A stretch of DNA of 64,000 nucleotides from Streptosporangium violaceochromogenes (lineage in GTDB: Bacteria > Actinomycetota > Actinomycetes > Streptosporangiales > Streptosporangiaceae). Every line of letters starts with the position of its first letter. Position 1 is the first letter of the stretch. Positions 56,691 to 64,000 of the stretch are shown here, piece after piece. The notes beneath the pieces were generated by a model. It saw nothing but the letters and a program-made list of their open reading frames with translations. It did no database searches and was not told the DNA's origin. The translations under genes were made by a program, and so were the position numbers. The DNA lies in NCBI RefSeq assembly GCF_014654615.1, contig NZ_BNBB01000017.1, positions 62,001 to 126,000 on the forward strand, read 5' to 3'.

Positions 56691-57926
56691 TCAGTCGGTC
56701 AGGCTGAAGAACCGGACGAGCTCCCGCTGGTCCGTCGTCAGCTTCCGCTTGGCCCTGCTGACGATCTCCCGGGTGGTGTCCAACCCCAGCTGCTGGTACC
56801 GCAGCCACTCCGGCGCCTTGCGCCGCAGCCCGGTCATGATCTCCACCGCCCGAGGTACGTCGCCGATGCGGGCGTGCGCGCGGGCCGCGTCCAGCAGCGC
56901 CCGGTTCCACGTGCTGGAATCCGTTCGTCCGGCCCCGCGCGGCAGCCGTTGAAACAGCTCGACCACCCTGCCGGGCTCCTCGGCGACCGCCGCGTTCTCC
57001 GCCCGGCCAAGAGCCGCGGTCAGCGGCCCGAACGTGTACGTAGCGTCCGATGAACGCCTCTCCCGCCCGATCCGGTCACCGGCCATGACGGCCAAGCTGG
57101 CGTACTCCTCGGCGTCGTCAGGCCGGTTGTCCCGCGCGGCGGCGGCAGAAGCCCGGCTCATCAGCCGGCCCCAGGCGCTCAGCTCCTCGGGCGTGGCGCG
57201 CGACATGCGAGGCTCCAGCGCGTCAGCGGCGTGCAGGCACAAGTCCACCACCTCGCGGAACCGGCCCTGCCGCATCATGGCCCACGCCTGGAAGGACACG
57301 GCGGCGCTCACCAGAGACATGTCCCCGATGGTCAGAGCGTCCCGCTGAGAACTCTGAATGGTGGCCAGCGCCAGATCGTGCGCCCGCACCTGGATGAGGT
57401 AGCGGCCGGCCAGGTTGCTGGCCCTGGCACGCAGCCGCAACGCGCCGGCCTGCCCCGCGCCCTCGTCGAGACGCGCGACGTGGTGCTGGGCGGACACCAG
57501 CAGCGGCGGCAGCAACGGCGCCAGCTCGTCATACCGGTTGCTGTGGTAGATGCTCTCCAGCGTGTCCATCGCCCGCTCCAGCCGGGGCAGCGACAGGTCG
57601 CCGTCGTCCGCCGAATACAGGGGGGTTCCTCCCAGCCCGACGGGGGGCGCGACCGCCGCCCGGATCGGCGCCAGCACGGACTCGTTCGGCCCGTCGAGCA
57701 CCGGCTCGGGCGGGCCCGCCGCGACGAACGTCACGGTCACCACCCCCAGCGCCCGCGCGAGGGCGTGGTAGGTCTCCATCCGGGCGGTGCCCCCCTGCTC
57801 GATCTTCTGGACCACGCGGGCGGAAAGGCCGGCGTGGTGGGCGAGGTCTTCCTGGGTCCAGCCCTGCCCGAGCCGCAGAGCGCGGACCTTGTCCGCTATG
57901 TCGTCGTGCGTGGTAGCGTCGTGCAC
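56691..57926 (-). CDS. XRE regulator with TPR-like domain, 411 aa
   Basis: GTG after GGAGGT. Residues 8-62 are a Cro/CI HTH (VRALRLGQGWTQEDLAHHAG, LSARVVQKIEQGG). From about 110 the protein is helical with TPR-like pairs (for example YLIQVRAHDLALATIQSSQR). This layout is widespread in actinomycetes, often in natural-product or sporulation control, and could be host-derived. It lies divergent from the 58-64 kb plus-strand operon, the place of a phage repressor. Confidence 0.8.
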   Translation of the reverse strand: MHDATTHDDIADKVRALRLGQGWTQEDLAHHAGLSARVVQKIEQGGTARMETYHALARALGVVTVTFVAAGPPEPVLDGPNESVLAPIRAAVAPPVGLGGTPLYSADDGDLSLPRLERAMDTLESIYHSNRYDELAPLLPPLLVSAQHHVARLDEGAGQAGALRLRARASNLAGRYLIQVRAHDLALATIQSSQRDALTIGDMSLVSAAVSFQAWAMMRQGRFREVVDLCLHAADALEPRMSRATPEELSAWGRLMSRASAAAARDNRPDDAEEYASLAVMAGDRIGRERRSSDATYTFGPLTAALGRAENAAVAEEPGRVVELFQRLPRGAGRTDSSTWNRALLDAARAHARIGDVPRAVEIMTGLRRKAPEWLRYQQLGLDTTREIVSRAKRKLTTDQRELVRFFSLTD

Positions 57927-58037
57927 GGCCCTGTACCTCCTACACCTGGGGATCTCATCGTCATCAGGCTAGGCGGACAGGGCCTACCCGTGTCTAGAGT
58001 CGCGATCATTTCCCGGGGCGGGGGTTCTCGGCCCGGC

Positions 58038-58061
58038 AGGGGCCGCCAGAAAGCGGCCCCT
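58038..58061. terminator. 9-bp hairpin before a class 1 promoter
   Basis: AGGGGCCGC pairs with GCGGCCCCT around CAGAAA. It insulates the class 1 promoter at 58073. Confidence 0.6.
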
Positions 58062-58072
58062 CATCGGAGCAA

Positions 58073-58100
58073 GACGTAAACCCCACCGACCCTCTACCGT
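58073..58100 (+). promoter_or_regulatory. Class 1 promoter motif, 58-64 kb operon
   Basis: GACGTAAACC with TCTACCGT (TACCGT as -10), 59 nt before the ATG at 58132. Confidence 0.6.
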
Positions 58101-58131
58101 CCGTTCTCCCATCCCCCACCAGGGAGAACAG

Positions 58132-58401
58132 ATGCGACCGACGACGCGCTTCGCCGAACTGCGCTCAACCCGCCGCCACCCCATGGTCGTGCGCCGCTAC
58201 TCGCCGGCCTCCCGCCGCCGCCTGCGCCGCTGCCTCCTCCTGGCCCACCAGCTCGGCCTGCACGTCCTCGTCGAACACAACCGCGCGTGGCTCCTGCGCG
58301 TCTACCTGCTGACCCTCTCCGGCCCCACCGCGAATCTCCACCGATTCGAACACGTCGTACGCCGAGTCGAACACCGCCTTCACCCCCAGACCGCCCGATG
58401 A
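58132..58401 (+). CDS. Basic helical protein, 89 aa
   Basis: ATG after AGGGAGAACAG. Strongly Arg-rich (ASRRRLRRCLLLAHQLGLHV), likely nucleic-acid binding. First gene of the right-hand operon behind a class 1 promoter. Unknown family. Confidence 0.65.
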   Translation: MRPTTRFAELRSTRRHPMVVRRYSPASRRRLRRCLLLAHQLGLHVLVEHNRAWLLRVYLLTLSGPTANLHRFEHVVRRVEHRLHPQTAR

Positions 58402-58838
58402 GATACGACAACCTGATGCGGGGCATCCCGCACCCGGACAACTGCGTGTGGAGCGTCGACCCCGCGCACGGCAAGCAGTGGGAGAAGTGCATCAAGGACC
58501 CCCGCTGCACCCGCTGGCGGCACCGCCCCCTCAGCAGGGGAGGACCAATCGGCCACAAGAGCCCCACCGTGTGCCCGAAGACCGGCGGCGACCACGACTG
58601 GCAGCCCGTGTCCTTCCGCTTCGAGACCCAGCTCCTCGACCAATACGGCCGCGTCTCGATCCGCCAGCCCGACGTCGACGCCGGCCGCGTCTACATGATC
58701 TGCGTGCCCTGCCGCTCTCACACCTACCTCGACACGACATGGGTCGGCTACCGGCTACTCCACCCCTTCGAGGAAGAGGAAGACGCCGAGGCCCGCCGCC
58801 GGAACCCGCAGGACTACGACGAGGAAGAGAAGCCGTGA
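58398..58838 (+). CDS. Cys/His-rich hypothetical protein, 146 aa
   Basis: ATG overlaps the previous TGA. Cys/His elements at DNCVWSVDPAHG, EKCIKDPRCTRW, VCPKTGGDHDW and MICVPCRSH suggest two metal sites. Acidic C-terminus (FEEEEDAEAR). Unknown function. Confidence 0.6.
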   Translation: MRYDNLMRGIPHPDNCVWSVDPAHGKQWEKCIKDPRCTRWRHRPLSRGGPIGHKSPTVCPKTGGDHDWQPVSFRFETQLLDQYGRVSIRQPDVDAGRVYMICVPCRSHTYLDTTWVGYRLLHPFEEEEDAEARRRNPQDYDEEEKP

Positions 58839-58874
58839 ACCCGTCCGAGATCACCGGCCGCACCTGGTTTGGCC

Positions 58875-59048
58875 ATGGCTGACCGGGCCGTCCACCTGCG
58901 TATCCGTACCGGCGTGGTGGCATGCGGCCTGCACCGCTCCCGCCGCTGGAAGTCGATGGACATCACCTCGTCGAACGGGCTCCGGCGGGTCACCTGCCGG
59001 GGATGCATGCGCACCGCGGCCGCGCAGAGCATGAGGCACAGCCGATGA
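58875..59048 (+). CDS. Small zinc-finger-like protein, 57 aa
   Basis: C17-x2-H20 and C41-x2-C44 (ACGLHRSR, VTCRGCMR) form a compact zinc ribbon, and its TGA overlaps the next ATG. A 15-codon frame (GTG 58835 to TGA 58882) bridges it to the preceding gene. The tight packing supports both, the longer one more strongly. Confidence 0.55.
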   Translation: MADRAVHLRIRTGVVACGLHRSRRWKSMDITSSNGLRRVTCRGCMRTAAAQSMRHSR

Positions 59049-60064
59049 ACTCCCACCGCACCTGCCGGCTCTGCGGGAACGGCCGCCTCATGGAAGCCCC
59101 GTGGTCGCTGCGCGACGGCGACTCCTTCGACGTGTACGACTGCGGCCACGCCTCCGACGGCTGGGAAACCGCCCTGAACATCCCCCTCATCAGCTTCACC
59201 ACAGACCAGATCAACGAGACAGCGCGCATCATCCGCGCACACGTCGGCGGAATGCGGATCCTCACACAACTCGGCCTGATCGCACCCCCGGCCGCCGCGC
59301 TGGAGCCGACGCTGGCCGCCCCCGCCGTCGCCGGCCCCCTCCCGGGCAGCGCCTGGCCGGCAAGAAACCAGCCACCCGCCCCCGGAAAGGACCACACGGT
59401 GAAGGCCATACGGCACCCCAGCGGCTCCCTGTGCCACGCGGACTACACCCCCGGCCCGGTCCCGCCCGTAACACCCCAAGGGCACGCAGGCCCCCGGGCC
59501 CCCGTACGGATGTGCCCCGCATGCGGGCAGCCCGGCATCGACTGGATGCCGCCACCCCCGAACCCCGACGCCCTCGAAGAAGCCGAGGCGTTCACCGGCT
59601 GGCTGCGCGCGGCGATCGAGGCCAAGCAGCAGACCGCCGTCGCGGCGTGCGGCCTCATCCCCCTCGACGACGACCTCACCGAGCACGGCCCCGGCCCCGG
59701 CGTGTGGGAGGTCGAGGACAACGGCGGCCCCTGGATCCGTGAAGCGGAAGGCTACTACCGCGAATGGGTCGCCACCGATCGCGGCACCGCCCCCAGCGAG
59801 TACGTCGAGCCGGACCCGGCGCACGCCGCGCACATCGCGGCCAACGACCCCCGGTCCGTGCTCGCCCGCTGCGCCGAAGACCTCGCCCTCCTGGACGAAC
59901 ACCAGCACCGGCTGCACCTCGTCCTGGACGGGCCCAGCCCCGCCGAGACCCGGCACACCTGCGGATTCTGCCGAGGCCCGCGCTTCCCCTGCCGGGTGCT
60001 GGCCCGCATCGCCCGCCCCTACCGCTACGACCACCCCGGATGGAGAAACGAATGGACCCCGTAA
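59045..60064 (+). CDS. Composite protein with Cys motifs and DUF6221-like end, 339 aa
   Basis: The N-terminus has CRLCGNGRL and a CGHASDG turn; a Pro/Ala linker follows, then MCPACGQPGIDW, and a C-terminal half with IAANDPRSVLARCAEDLALL, the DUF6221-like helix. An in-frame GTG at 59399 with GGAAAGG upstream suggests that two genes have fused or that a shorter form is also made. Function unknown. Confidence 0.6.
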   Translation: MNSHRTCRLCGNGRLMEAPWSLRDGDSFDVYDCGHASDGWETALNIPLISFTTDQINETARIIRAHVGGMRILTQLGLIAPPAAALEPTLAAPAVAGPLPGSAWPARNQPPAPGKDHTVKAIRHPSGSLCHADYTPGPVPPVTPQGHAGPRAPVRMCPACGQPGIDWMPPPPNPDALEEAEAFTGWLRAAIEAKQQTAVAACGLIPLDDDLTEHGPGPGVWEVEDNGGPWIREAEGYYREWVATDRGTAPSEYVEPDPAHAAHIAANDPRSVLARCAEDLALLDEHQHRLHLVLDGPSPAETRHTCGFCRGPRFPCRVLARIARPYRYDHPGWRNEWTP

Positions 60065-60762
60065 CCGCCGAAGGAACCGCCCCGGGTGATCGCCTGGCCC
60101 GGCCCGCCGTACGCAGGTTCAGCCCCCGCCGGTACGCCTGCATCGCCCGCAAATACTGGCGGGCGAACCCACGGCGCGCGTGGTGGGTGCTCCACGTGTG
60201 GGACGAGATCCTCCGCGACCTCCACACACCGAAGAACCAGCCCACCGCGGACAACGACCCAGTGGGGCGGGTGGAGGCGGCGCCGCCGGGCCCCGCTGAT
60301 GGGCTGCCGTGCGTGCCGGACGGGTTCCCGCGGCGGGAGAACACCGCTGAAGCGCTACGCGGCGAGCTCGCCGCCGTTCTCCGCCGCGACCTCCGCCTGC
60401 GTCTCGGCTCGAACGCCCTCGCCCAGGCCCGGCGTGGCGAGCCGATCGCGCTCTCCGGCCGGGAGGCGGACATCGTGGCCGACGCCGTGCTGGCGGTGGC
60501 CGCCCCGCACATCGCCGCCCAGGCCCGCCGCGACGTCGCTGAACGCGCCCTGAACGGGGGCCTCCCCGTGGACATGGACGAGTGCCGCATCATGGCCCGC
60601 TACCGGAGGCAGGGGCGGCAGGACGCGGGAGCCGAGATCGCCGACCTGATCGAACACGTCATCGGCGAATACCCCGGCAACGGCATCCCCCGCCCCGTAA
60701 ACGACCAGGGCCAGCTGCTCATCGACTTCGAATGGGCGGCATGGCTCGCCCGCAACGCCTGA
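60052..60762 (+). CDS. Hypothetical protein, 236 aa
   Basis: ATG 13 bases before the previous stop, after GGAGAAA. Basic aromatic start (SPRRYACIARKYWRANPRRA), a disordered middle and a helical end (GREADIVADAVLAVAAPHIA). No family recognised. Confidence 0.6.
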   Translation: MDPVTAEGTAPGDRLARPAVRRFSPRRYACIARKYWRANPRRAWWVLHVWDEILRDLHTPKNQPTADNDPVGRVEAAPPGPADGLPCVPDGFPRRENTAEALRGELAAVLRRDLRLRLGSNALAQARRGEPIALSGREADIVADAVLAVAAPHIAAQARRDVAERALNGGLPVDMDECRIMARYRRQGRQDAGAEIADLIEHVIGEYPGNGIPRPVNDQGQLLIDFEWAAWLARNA

Positions 60763-60781
60763 CTCAAGGAGACCGGGACCA

Positions 60782-61057
60782 ATGCCTGAACCCACCTACA
60801 CCCTCGACGAGGCGCGCGCCGAACTGGGGCGCCGGGAGTGCCGAGCCCACGGCCACGACTACGAACACGTCGGGGCTCCCCGGACGGACACCGGCGAGCG
60901 GGACCTGGCGGGCGTGGTCTGCCCGCAGTGCGGCCGGTCCTGGCCGATCGCCGCCCCCGGGCAGCAGCCAGCCGACGCCGAACAGGTCCGCGCCGAGGAG
61001 CGCGCCGCCATCGCCCGCATCCTGTGCGGCCGGATCGAACGAGGCGAACATGTCTGA
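60782..61057 (+). CDS. Zinc-ribbon protein, 91 aa
   Basis: ATG after AAGGAGACC. A Cys with following His residues (ECRAHGHDYEH) and CPQCGRSW form one zinc ribbon, followed by a helix. Typical of small phage proteins with unknown roles. Confidence 0.65.
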   Translation: MPEPTYTLDEARAELGRRECRAHGHDYEHVGAPRTDTGERDLAGVVCPQCGRSWPIAAPGQQPADAEQVRAEERAAIARILCGRIERGEHV

Positions 61058-61601
61058 CAGCAACATCACCGACAGCTTCGACGTCCCACTGGTGCTGGAA
61101 GCGGTCGCGTGGCTGCGCGCCGCCGTCGGCGACCGGCTGGCCGCCGCACGGGCCGCGACCGGCGGCGTGTGGCAGCTCGTCGACGCCATCCCCGGCAGCG
61201 GCCCGTGGGGCATCCAAGCCGACTACGCCCACGCCCATGAGGCGATCGCTTCCTGGGGGGCGGACGGGGGAGGCATCGAGCGCCGGGAGAACGGCGCCCA
61301 CATCGAGGCCAACGCCCCCGGCCGGATCATCGCGGACGCGGAGTTCCACCTCGGCCTGCTGAACCTCCACACCCCCCAGCAGCAGAACATTCTCCGGTGG
61401 GTCGACGACGGGTGGCGAAGCGTGCCGTTCGTGACCTGCTCCCACTGCGATCTCGGCGACCCCTACCAGACGGTGTGGATGGGGTACCCGTGCGCGACGA
61501 TCAACCACCTGTTCCACGCCCACCGGCACCTGCCCGGCTACCGGCCGCAATACGCCCCTCTCCCCGCTACACCCCCTCCTGGAGCCCCCGATGAACGTTG
61601 A
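61050..61601 (+). CDS. DUF6221-like protein, 183 aa
   Basis: LRAAVGDRLAAARAATGGVW, then NAPGRIIADAEFHLGLLNLH, keeps the DUF6221 order. The C-terminal part adds TCSHCDLGDP and HLFHAHRHL. It starts eight bases before the end of the previous gene. Function unknown. Confidence 0.6.
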   Translation: MSDSNITDSFDVPLVLEAVAWLRAAVGDRLAAARAATGGVWQLVDAIPGSGPWGIQADYAHAHEAIASWGADGGGIERRENGAHIEANAPGRIIADAEFHLGLLNLHTPQQQNILRWVDDGWRSVPFVTCSHCDLGDPYQTVWMGYPCATINHLFHAHRHLPGYRPQYAPLPATPPPGAPDER

Positions 61602-62622
61602 CCTGATCTTCTCGTTCGGCTTCGAGCTCTCCAAGCGTGAGCGCCTGGCCCGCGAAGCCCTGCGCACCCCGGACGGCCCCGCCGCCGGCCGGCTCCGCGA
61701 CGAGGCGCCGTTCGACACCCTGCTGGGGTGCGTCGCGATGCGGCACCTGCTGGATCTGCTGACCGCCGCCTACCGGCGCCGCGACACCGCACAGGACACC
61801 CACGGGGCGGAGCACCCAGGCGGCCCCGGCGAGGAGACGCTGCCCGGCCTGGAGCTCGCCGTCCAAACGCTGGCCGCCCAGTTCGACGACCCGACGCCGG
61901 CCGTGCGGCGCATGCTGGAGGCCATCGCGGACGCCTGGGAGCGCGGCGACCCCGGCCCCGCGTCCCACGAACGGGTCCTCATCGACCAGGTGGGCTACGG
62001 GTTCGAGGCCCCCGCGGACATCGCCCCGCTCCGCGAACTGACCCCCGCGCAGCGCCTGTTCCGCCCACACCCCAACCTGAGGGTCTTCCTCCACGCCGGT
62101 CTGCTCAACGGGGCGACGGTGTCCACCTCCCGGGCAGTCCCACCGCGGGACGCCACCCCCGCCCGCACCTGCAACATAGGGCTGCTGCACAGCGCGGAAG
62201 CACTGTATGAGTGGCGGTCCCGCAACGGCCTCACAACATCGCTGTGCGGATCCTGCTTCGCCTGGTGGATGCAGCGGGCCGCCGAGAACGAGGTCCTCAC
62301 CCCGGCCCCGGCCGGCGTCCGCCGCCTCGACGGCACCCCCATCCCCGACGGGGACCTGGAGGTCCTGGCCATGCTGGAGAGGCAGGCCCACCCCCACCCG
62401 CGGGACGCCCCCCAGAGCCCCCTGCCGGACGTGGCGCGGACGTGGTCCGTCACGAACGGCGACCGCGTCGCGTTCTACGCGGCCCTGCGCAGCGGCGCCG
62501 TCATCGCCACACCGGAACGCCCAGTGGGAGACACCCCCGGAGGGGCGCCGAACCACACCACCCCTGATCACGCTACGCAACCAGGTGCCGAAAATCCCGG
62601 GCCGAGCAACTACACGCCGTGA
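61591..62622 (+). CDS. Hypothetical protein, 343 aa
   Basis: ATG overlaps the previous gene by 11 bases and follows TGGAG. N-terminal helical region (LLGCVAMRHLLDLLTAAYRR), a central NLRVFLHAGLLNG, two Cys regions (TCNIGLLHS, LCGSCFAWWM) and a disordered end. No family recognised. Confidence 0.6.
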   Translation: MNVDLIFSFGFELSKRERLAREALRTPDGPAAGRLRDEAPFDTLLGCVAMRHLLDLLTAAYRRRDTAQDTHGAEHPGGPGEETLPGLELAVQTLAAQFDDPTPAVRRMLEAIADAWERGDPGPASHERVLIDQVGYGFEAPADIAPLRELTPAQRLFRPHPNLRVFLHAGLLNGATVSTSRAVPPRDATPARTCNIGLLHSAEALYEWRSRNGLTTSLCGSCFAWWMQRAAENEVLTPAPAGVRRLDGTPIPDGDLEVLAMLERQAHPHPRDAPQSPLPDVARTWSVTNGDRVAFYAALRSGAVIATPERPVGDTPGGAPNHTTPDHATQPGAENPGPSNYTP

Positions 62623-62744
62623 GCGCCTGGCATGCACCCGACCTGGCCCACCGAACCGTCCCGCAGCCGCCGGTGGATGCGGGTATTCGGCATCCGCTTC
62701 AAACCCGGAACCGGGTCCTCCTCGGCCCGCCCCACATGATCTGA
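62619..62744 (+). CDS. Possible small ORF, 41 aa
   Basis: GTG overlaps the previous TGA, and the stop precedes the next ATG by 15 bases. A second frame from ATG 62632 (35 codons) covers the same bases. Which one is translated cannot be told. No motif. Confidence 0.3.
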   Translation: MSAWHAPDLAHRTVPQPPVDAGIRHPLQTRNRVLLGPPHMI

Positions 62745-62759
62745 AAGGACTCCCTCACC

Positions 62760-63170
62760 ATGACCATGCCCCCCTTCCCCCCGTCCCCCGACATCGTGCT
62801 TATCGAAGCCCCCTCCCCCTCGGCAGCGGACCAGCGCCACGCGATGATCAAGTTCTTCCGGGCCCGGATCAACGAGAAAGAACGCGCCGCCAAGAGAACC
62901 AATGACATGGAGCACGACCGGAACGTCAGCCTGTCGAGGAGGTCGTACGGCTTCGTTGAGCACGCCCTGCTGCACACGCCGTCGCAGGCACTGCGGGAGG
63001 CCGCCTCCGACGGGGAACTGCTGCGCCGGTACGAGGAAGCCGCCGCCCGCTACGACAGCCGCCCGTCGCCCATCGCCGGGGCGGAACTGGACGGCCTGCA
63101 CACTGCGGTCGCGTTGCGCGTCAAAGCCTTCAGCGACCAGCTCGGCTACGACCCTGCCTGGGAGGTCTGA
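62760..63170 (+). CDS. DUF6221-like protein, 136 aa
   Basis: ATG after GAAAGGA. HAMIKFFRARINEKERAAKR is the DUF6221-like first helix; the start (MTMPPFPPS) resembles that of the 52055 protein. The ending (AFSDQLGYDPAWEV) is close to the usual HPxYxxxW. Function unknown. Confidence 0.6.
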   Translation: MTMPPFPPSPDIVLIEAPSPSAADQRHAMIKFFRARINEKERAAKRTNDMEHDRNVSLSRRSYGFVEHALLHTPSQALREAASDGELLRRYEEAAARYDSRPSPIAGAELDGLHTAVALRVKAFSDQLGYDPAWEV

Positions 63171-63334
63171 TGGCCGCACCCCAGCTCTACATGGCGCCGC
63201 CCGGGACCAGCCCCACCGACTCCGACGCCTGGACGCCCCTCGGAACGATCGACTCCCTTCTCTTGGATCTGACGCCTGCGCGCCCGGCCGTCCACGGTGA
63301 TCACCCCGATTGGAACCCCGCATGGACAGCGTGA
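63170..63334 (+). CDS. Small protein, 54 aa
   Basis: ATG overlaps the previous TGA. MAAPQLYMAPPGTSPTDSDA and a later LLLDLTPARPAV; disordered. The next gene overlaps its end by 13 bases. Probably real from its packing. Confidence 0.5.
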   Translation: MAAPQLYMAPPGTSPTDSDAWTPLGTIDSLLLDLTPARPAVHGDHPDWNPAWTA

Positions 63335-63585
63335 CCCCGCCCCTCACCGTGATCTGCGCCGCAGACACCCCCGAAGCCGAACACGTCCGCCGGCGGCTCG
63401 GCCTGTGCCCCGACGAGGTCATCCACGCACACTCCCCGGAGTCCCTCCAGGGTGTGCTCCAGGTGGACATCCACGTGATCGAAACCCCGCGGTTCGCGGC
63501 CCGGCCGGACGCCGACACCATCCGTGACCGGCTCCGCGTCGTCAGTGTCCGCCAGACCCCCCACCCCTCCTGGAGCCCCGCGTGA
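63322..63585 (+). CDS. Hypothetical protein, 87 aa
   Basis: ATG at 63322; TTG 63310 and GTG 63331 are alternatives. A Rossmann-like alternation (TVICAADTPEAEHVRRRL, VDIHVIETPRF) suggests a small alpha/beta fold. Unknown function. Confidence 0.55.
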   Translation: MDSVTPPLTVICAADTPEAEHVRRRLGLCPDEVIHAHSPESLQGVLQVDIHVIETPRFAARPDADTIRDRLRVVSVRQTPHPSWSPA

Positions 63586-63998
63586 GAAACCTGACCGGCG
63601 CCGCGCAAGCCGTAGCCAGCGCCGCGGGCAGGCGGGGCATCCTCCTGCGCGACCAGGTCGCCGAGGAGATCGCCCGCGCGGTGCTCGACACCAGCGAGGG
63701 CACCGTCACCGTCACCGACCGCTGCGGCCGTGAGGCGTGGGCGATCGAGGACACCCGGAACCGGTTGCGGCGATCGCTCCGGAACCGCCTCATGGAGCAG
63801 CTCGCCGACGACGGCCGCCTGCCGGTGGGGGCACCCGCAGAGACCCGCCGCTACTACACCTGGGCCGGGAGACTGTCGCTCCTGCCCGACGAAGTACCCG
63901 CCGACCAGGCCGAGGCGGAACGCGCCCCATGGGACGACGTTGTCGTGGAACTCGCCGTCGGCTGGCGTTCCGTAACCGAGAAGGGAAGCACATCGTGA
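63582..63998 (+). CDS. Hypothetical protein, 138 aa
   Basis: GTG overlaps the previous stop. Helical and charged (ILLRDQVAEEIARAVLDTSE, LRRSLRNRLMEQLADDGRL) with a C-terminal strand. The TGA overlaps a GTG at 63995, so the operon continues past the window. Unknown function. Confidence 0.6.
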   Translation: MRNLTGAAQAVASAAGRRGILLRDQVAEEIARAVLDTSEGTVTVTDRCGREAWAIEDTRNRLRRSLRNRLMEQLADDGRLPVGAPAETRRYYTWAGRLSLLPDEVPADQAEAERAPWDDVVVELAVGWRSVTEKGSTS

Positions 63999-64000
63999 CA

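Overview
The window is high-GC DNA (about 70% G+C by eye) with actinomycete hallmarks: GTG, TTG and ATG starts, overlapping ATGA/GTGA gene junctions, a WhiB-like regulator, a SARP/NB-ARC regulator, a PF04672-type methyltransferase and many small Cys-rich proteins. It suggests a Streptomyces- or Streptosporangiales-type host. Most of it reads as a large temperate siphophage, phage-plasmid or prophage-derived element. A few genes look host-like: the helicase end at the left edge and the methyltransferase/SARP pair at 43.9-47.4 kb.

Layout. 1-2.9 kb: the C-terminal end of a helicase with HA repeats, an unrelated conserved protein, a small HTH gene with a palindromic operator, and a solitary type I-E CRISPR-repeat-like palindrome beside a 17-bp hairpin. 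2.9-17.2 kb: a tail and lysis block with a 1928-aa tape measure, two Fn3-fused distal-tail-like proteins, small tail proteins, a Gp37-like tail protein, an XhlA-like protein and a holin, interrupted by an IS200-type tnpA. 17.4-26.1 kb: a putative regulator on the minus strand, then a plus-strand recombination/replication operon (AAA pseudo-ATPase, WhiB, winged-helix initiator, DnaC-like loader, HNH nuclease, zinc-ribbon protein). 26.2-29.5 kb: a Tad2-like anti-Thoeris protein and a compact group of units sharing one operator, including a duplicated promoter-gene-terminator cassette. 29.5-36.3 kb: small genes, a GTP cyclohydrolase I-like protein and a tandem pair of terminase-small-subunit-like proteins. 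36.3-39.5 kb: minus-strand genes including a lipoprotein and a membrane-anchored Pro/Thr-rich protein. 39.7-43.7 kb: small genes and the endolysin. 43.9-49.3 kb: methyltransferase, SARP and an HTH-plus-stalk protein. 49.4-58 kb: small genes, the tyrosine integrase, a truncated BldC-like candidate excisionase and an XRE regulator. 58.1-64 kb: a run of small plus-strand genes.

The regulatory layer is the most distinctive part. A bipartite motif (nnGAC[G/A], 18 nt, then yAnnnT) recurs 13 times, in most cases 54-70 nt before a start codon, and precedes the tape measure, tail, XhlA/holin, endolysin, Tad2-like and 58-kb genes. A second, AT-rich family (AAAACCGG, TTGACG, 17 nt, TATTGT) occurs five times. 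A third operator (consensus sTTGyCrcCGwCAAG) controls the 27-28.5 kb units. GC-rich hairpins separate most units.

No portal, capsid, major tail protein or large terminase is visible, so either the element continues outside the window or it is incomplete. All family assignments come from reading the sequence. No database search was run.
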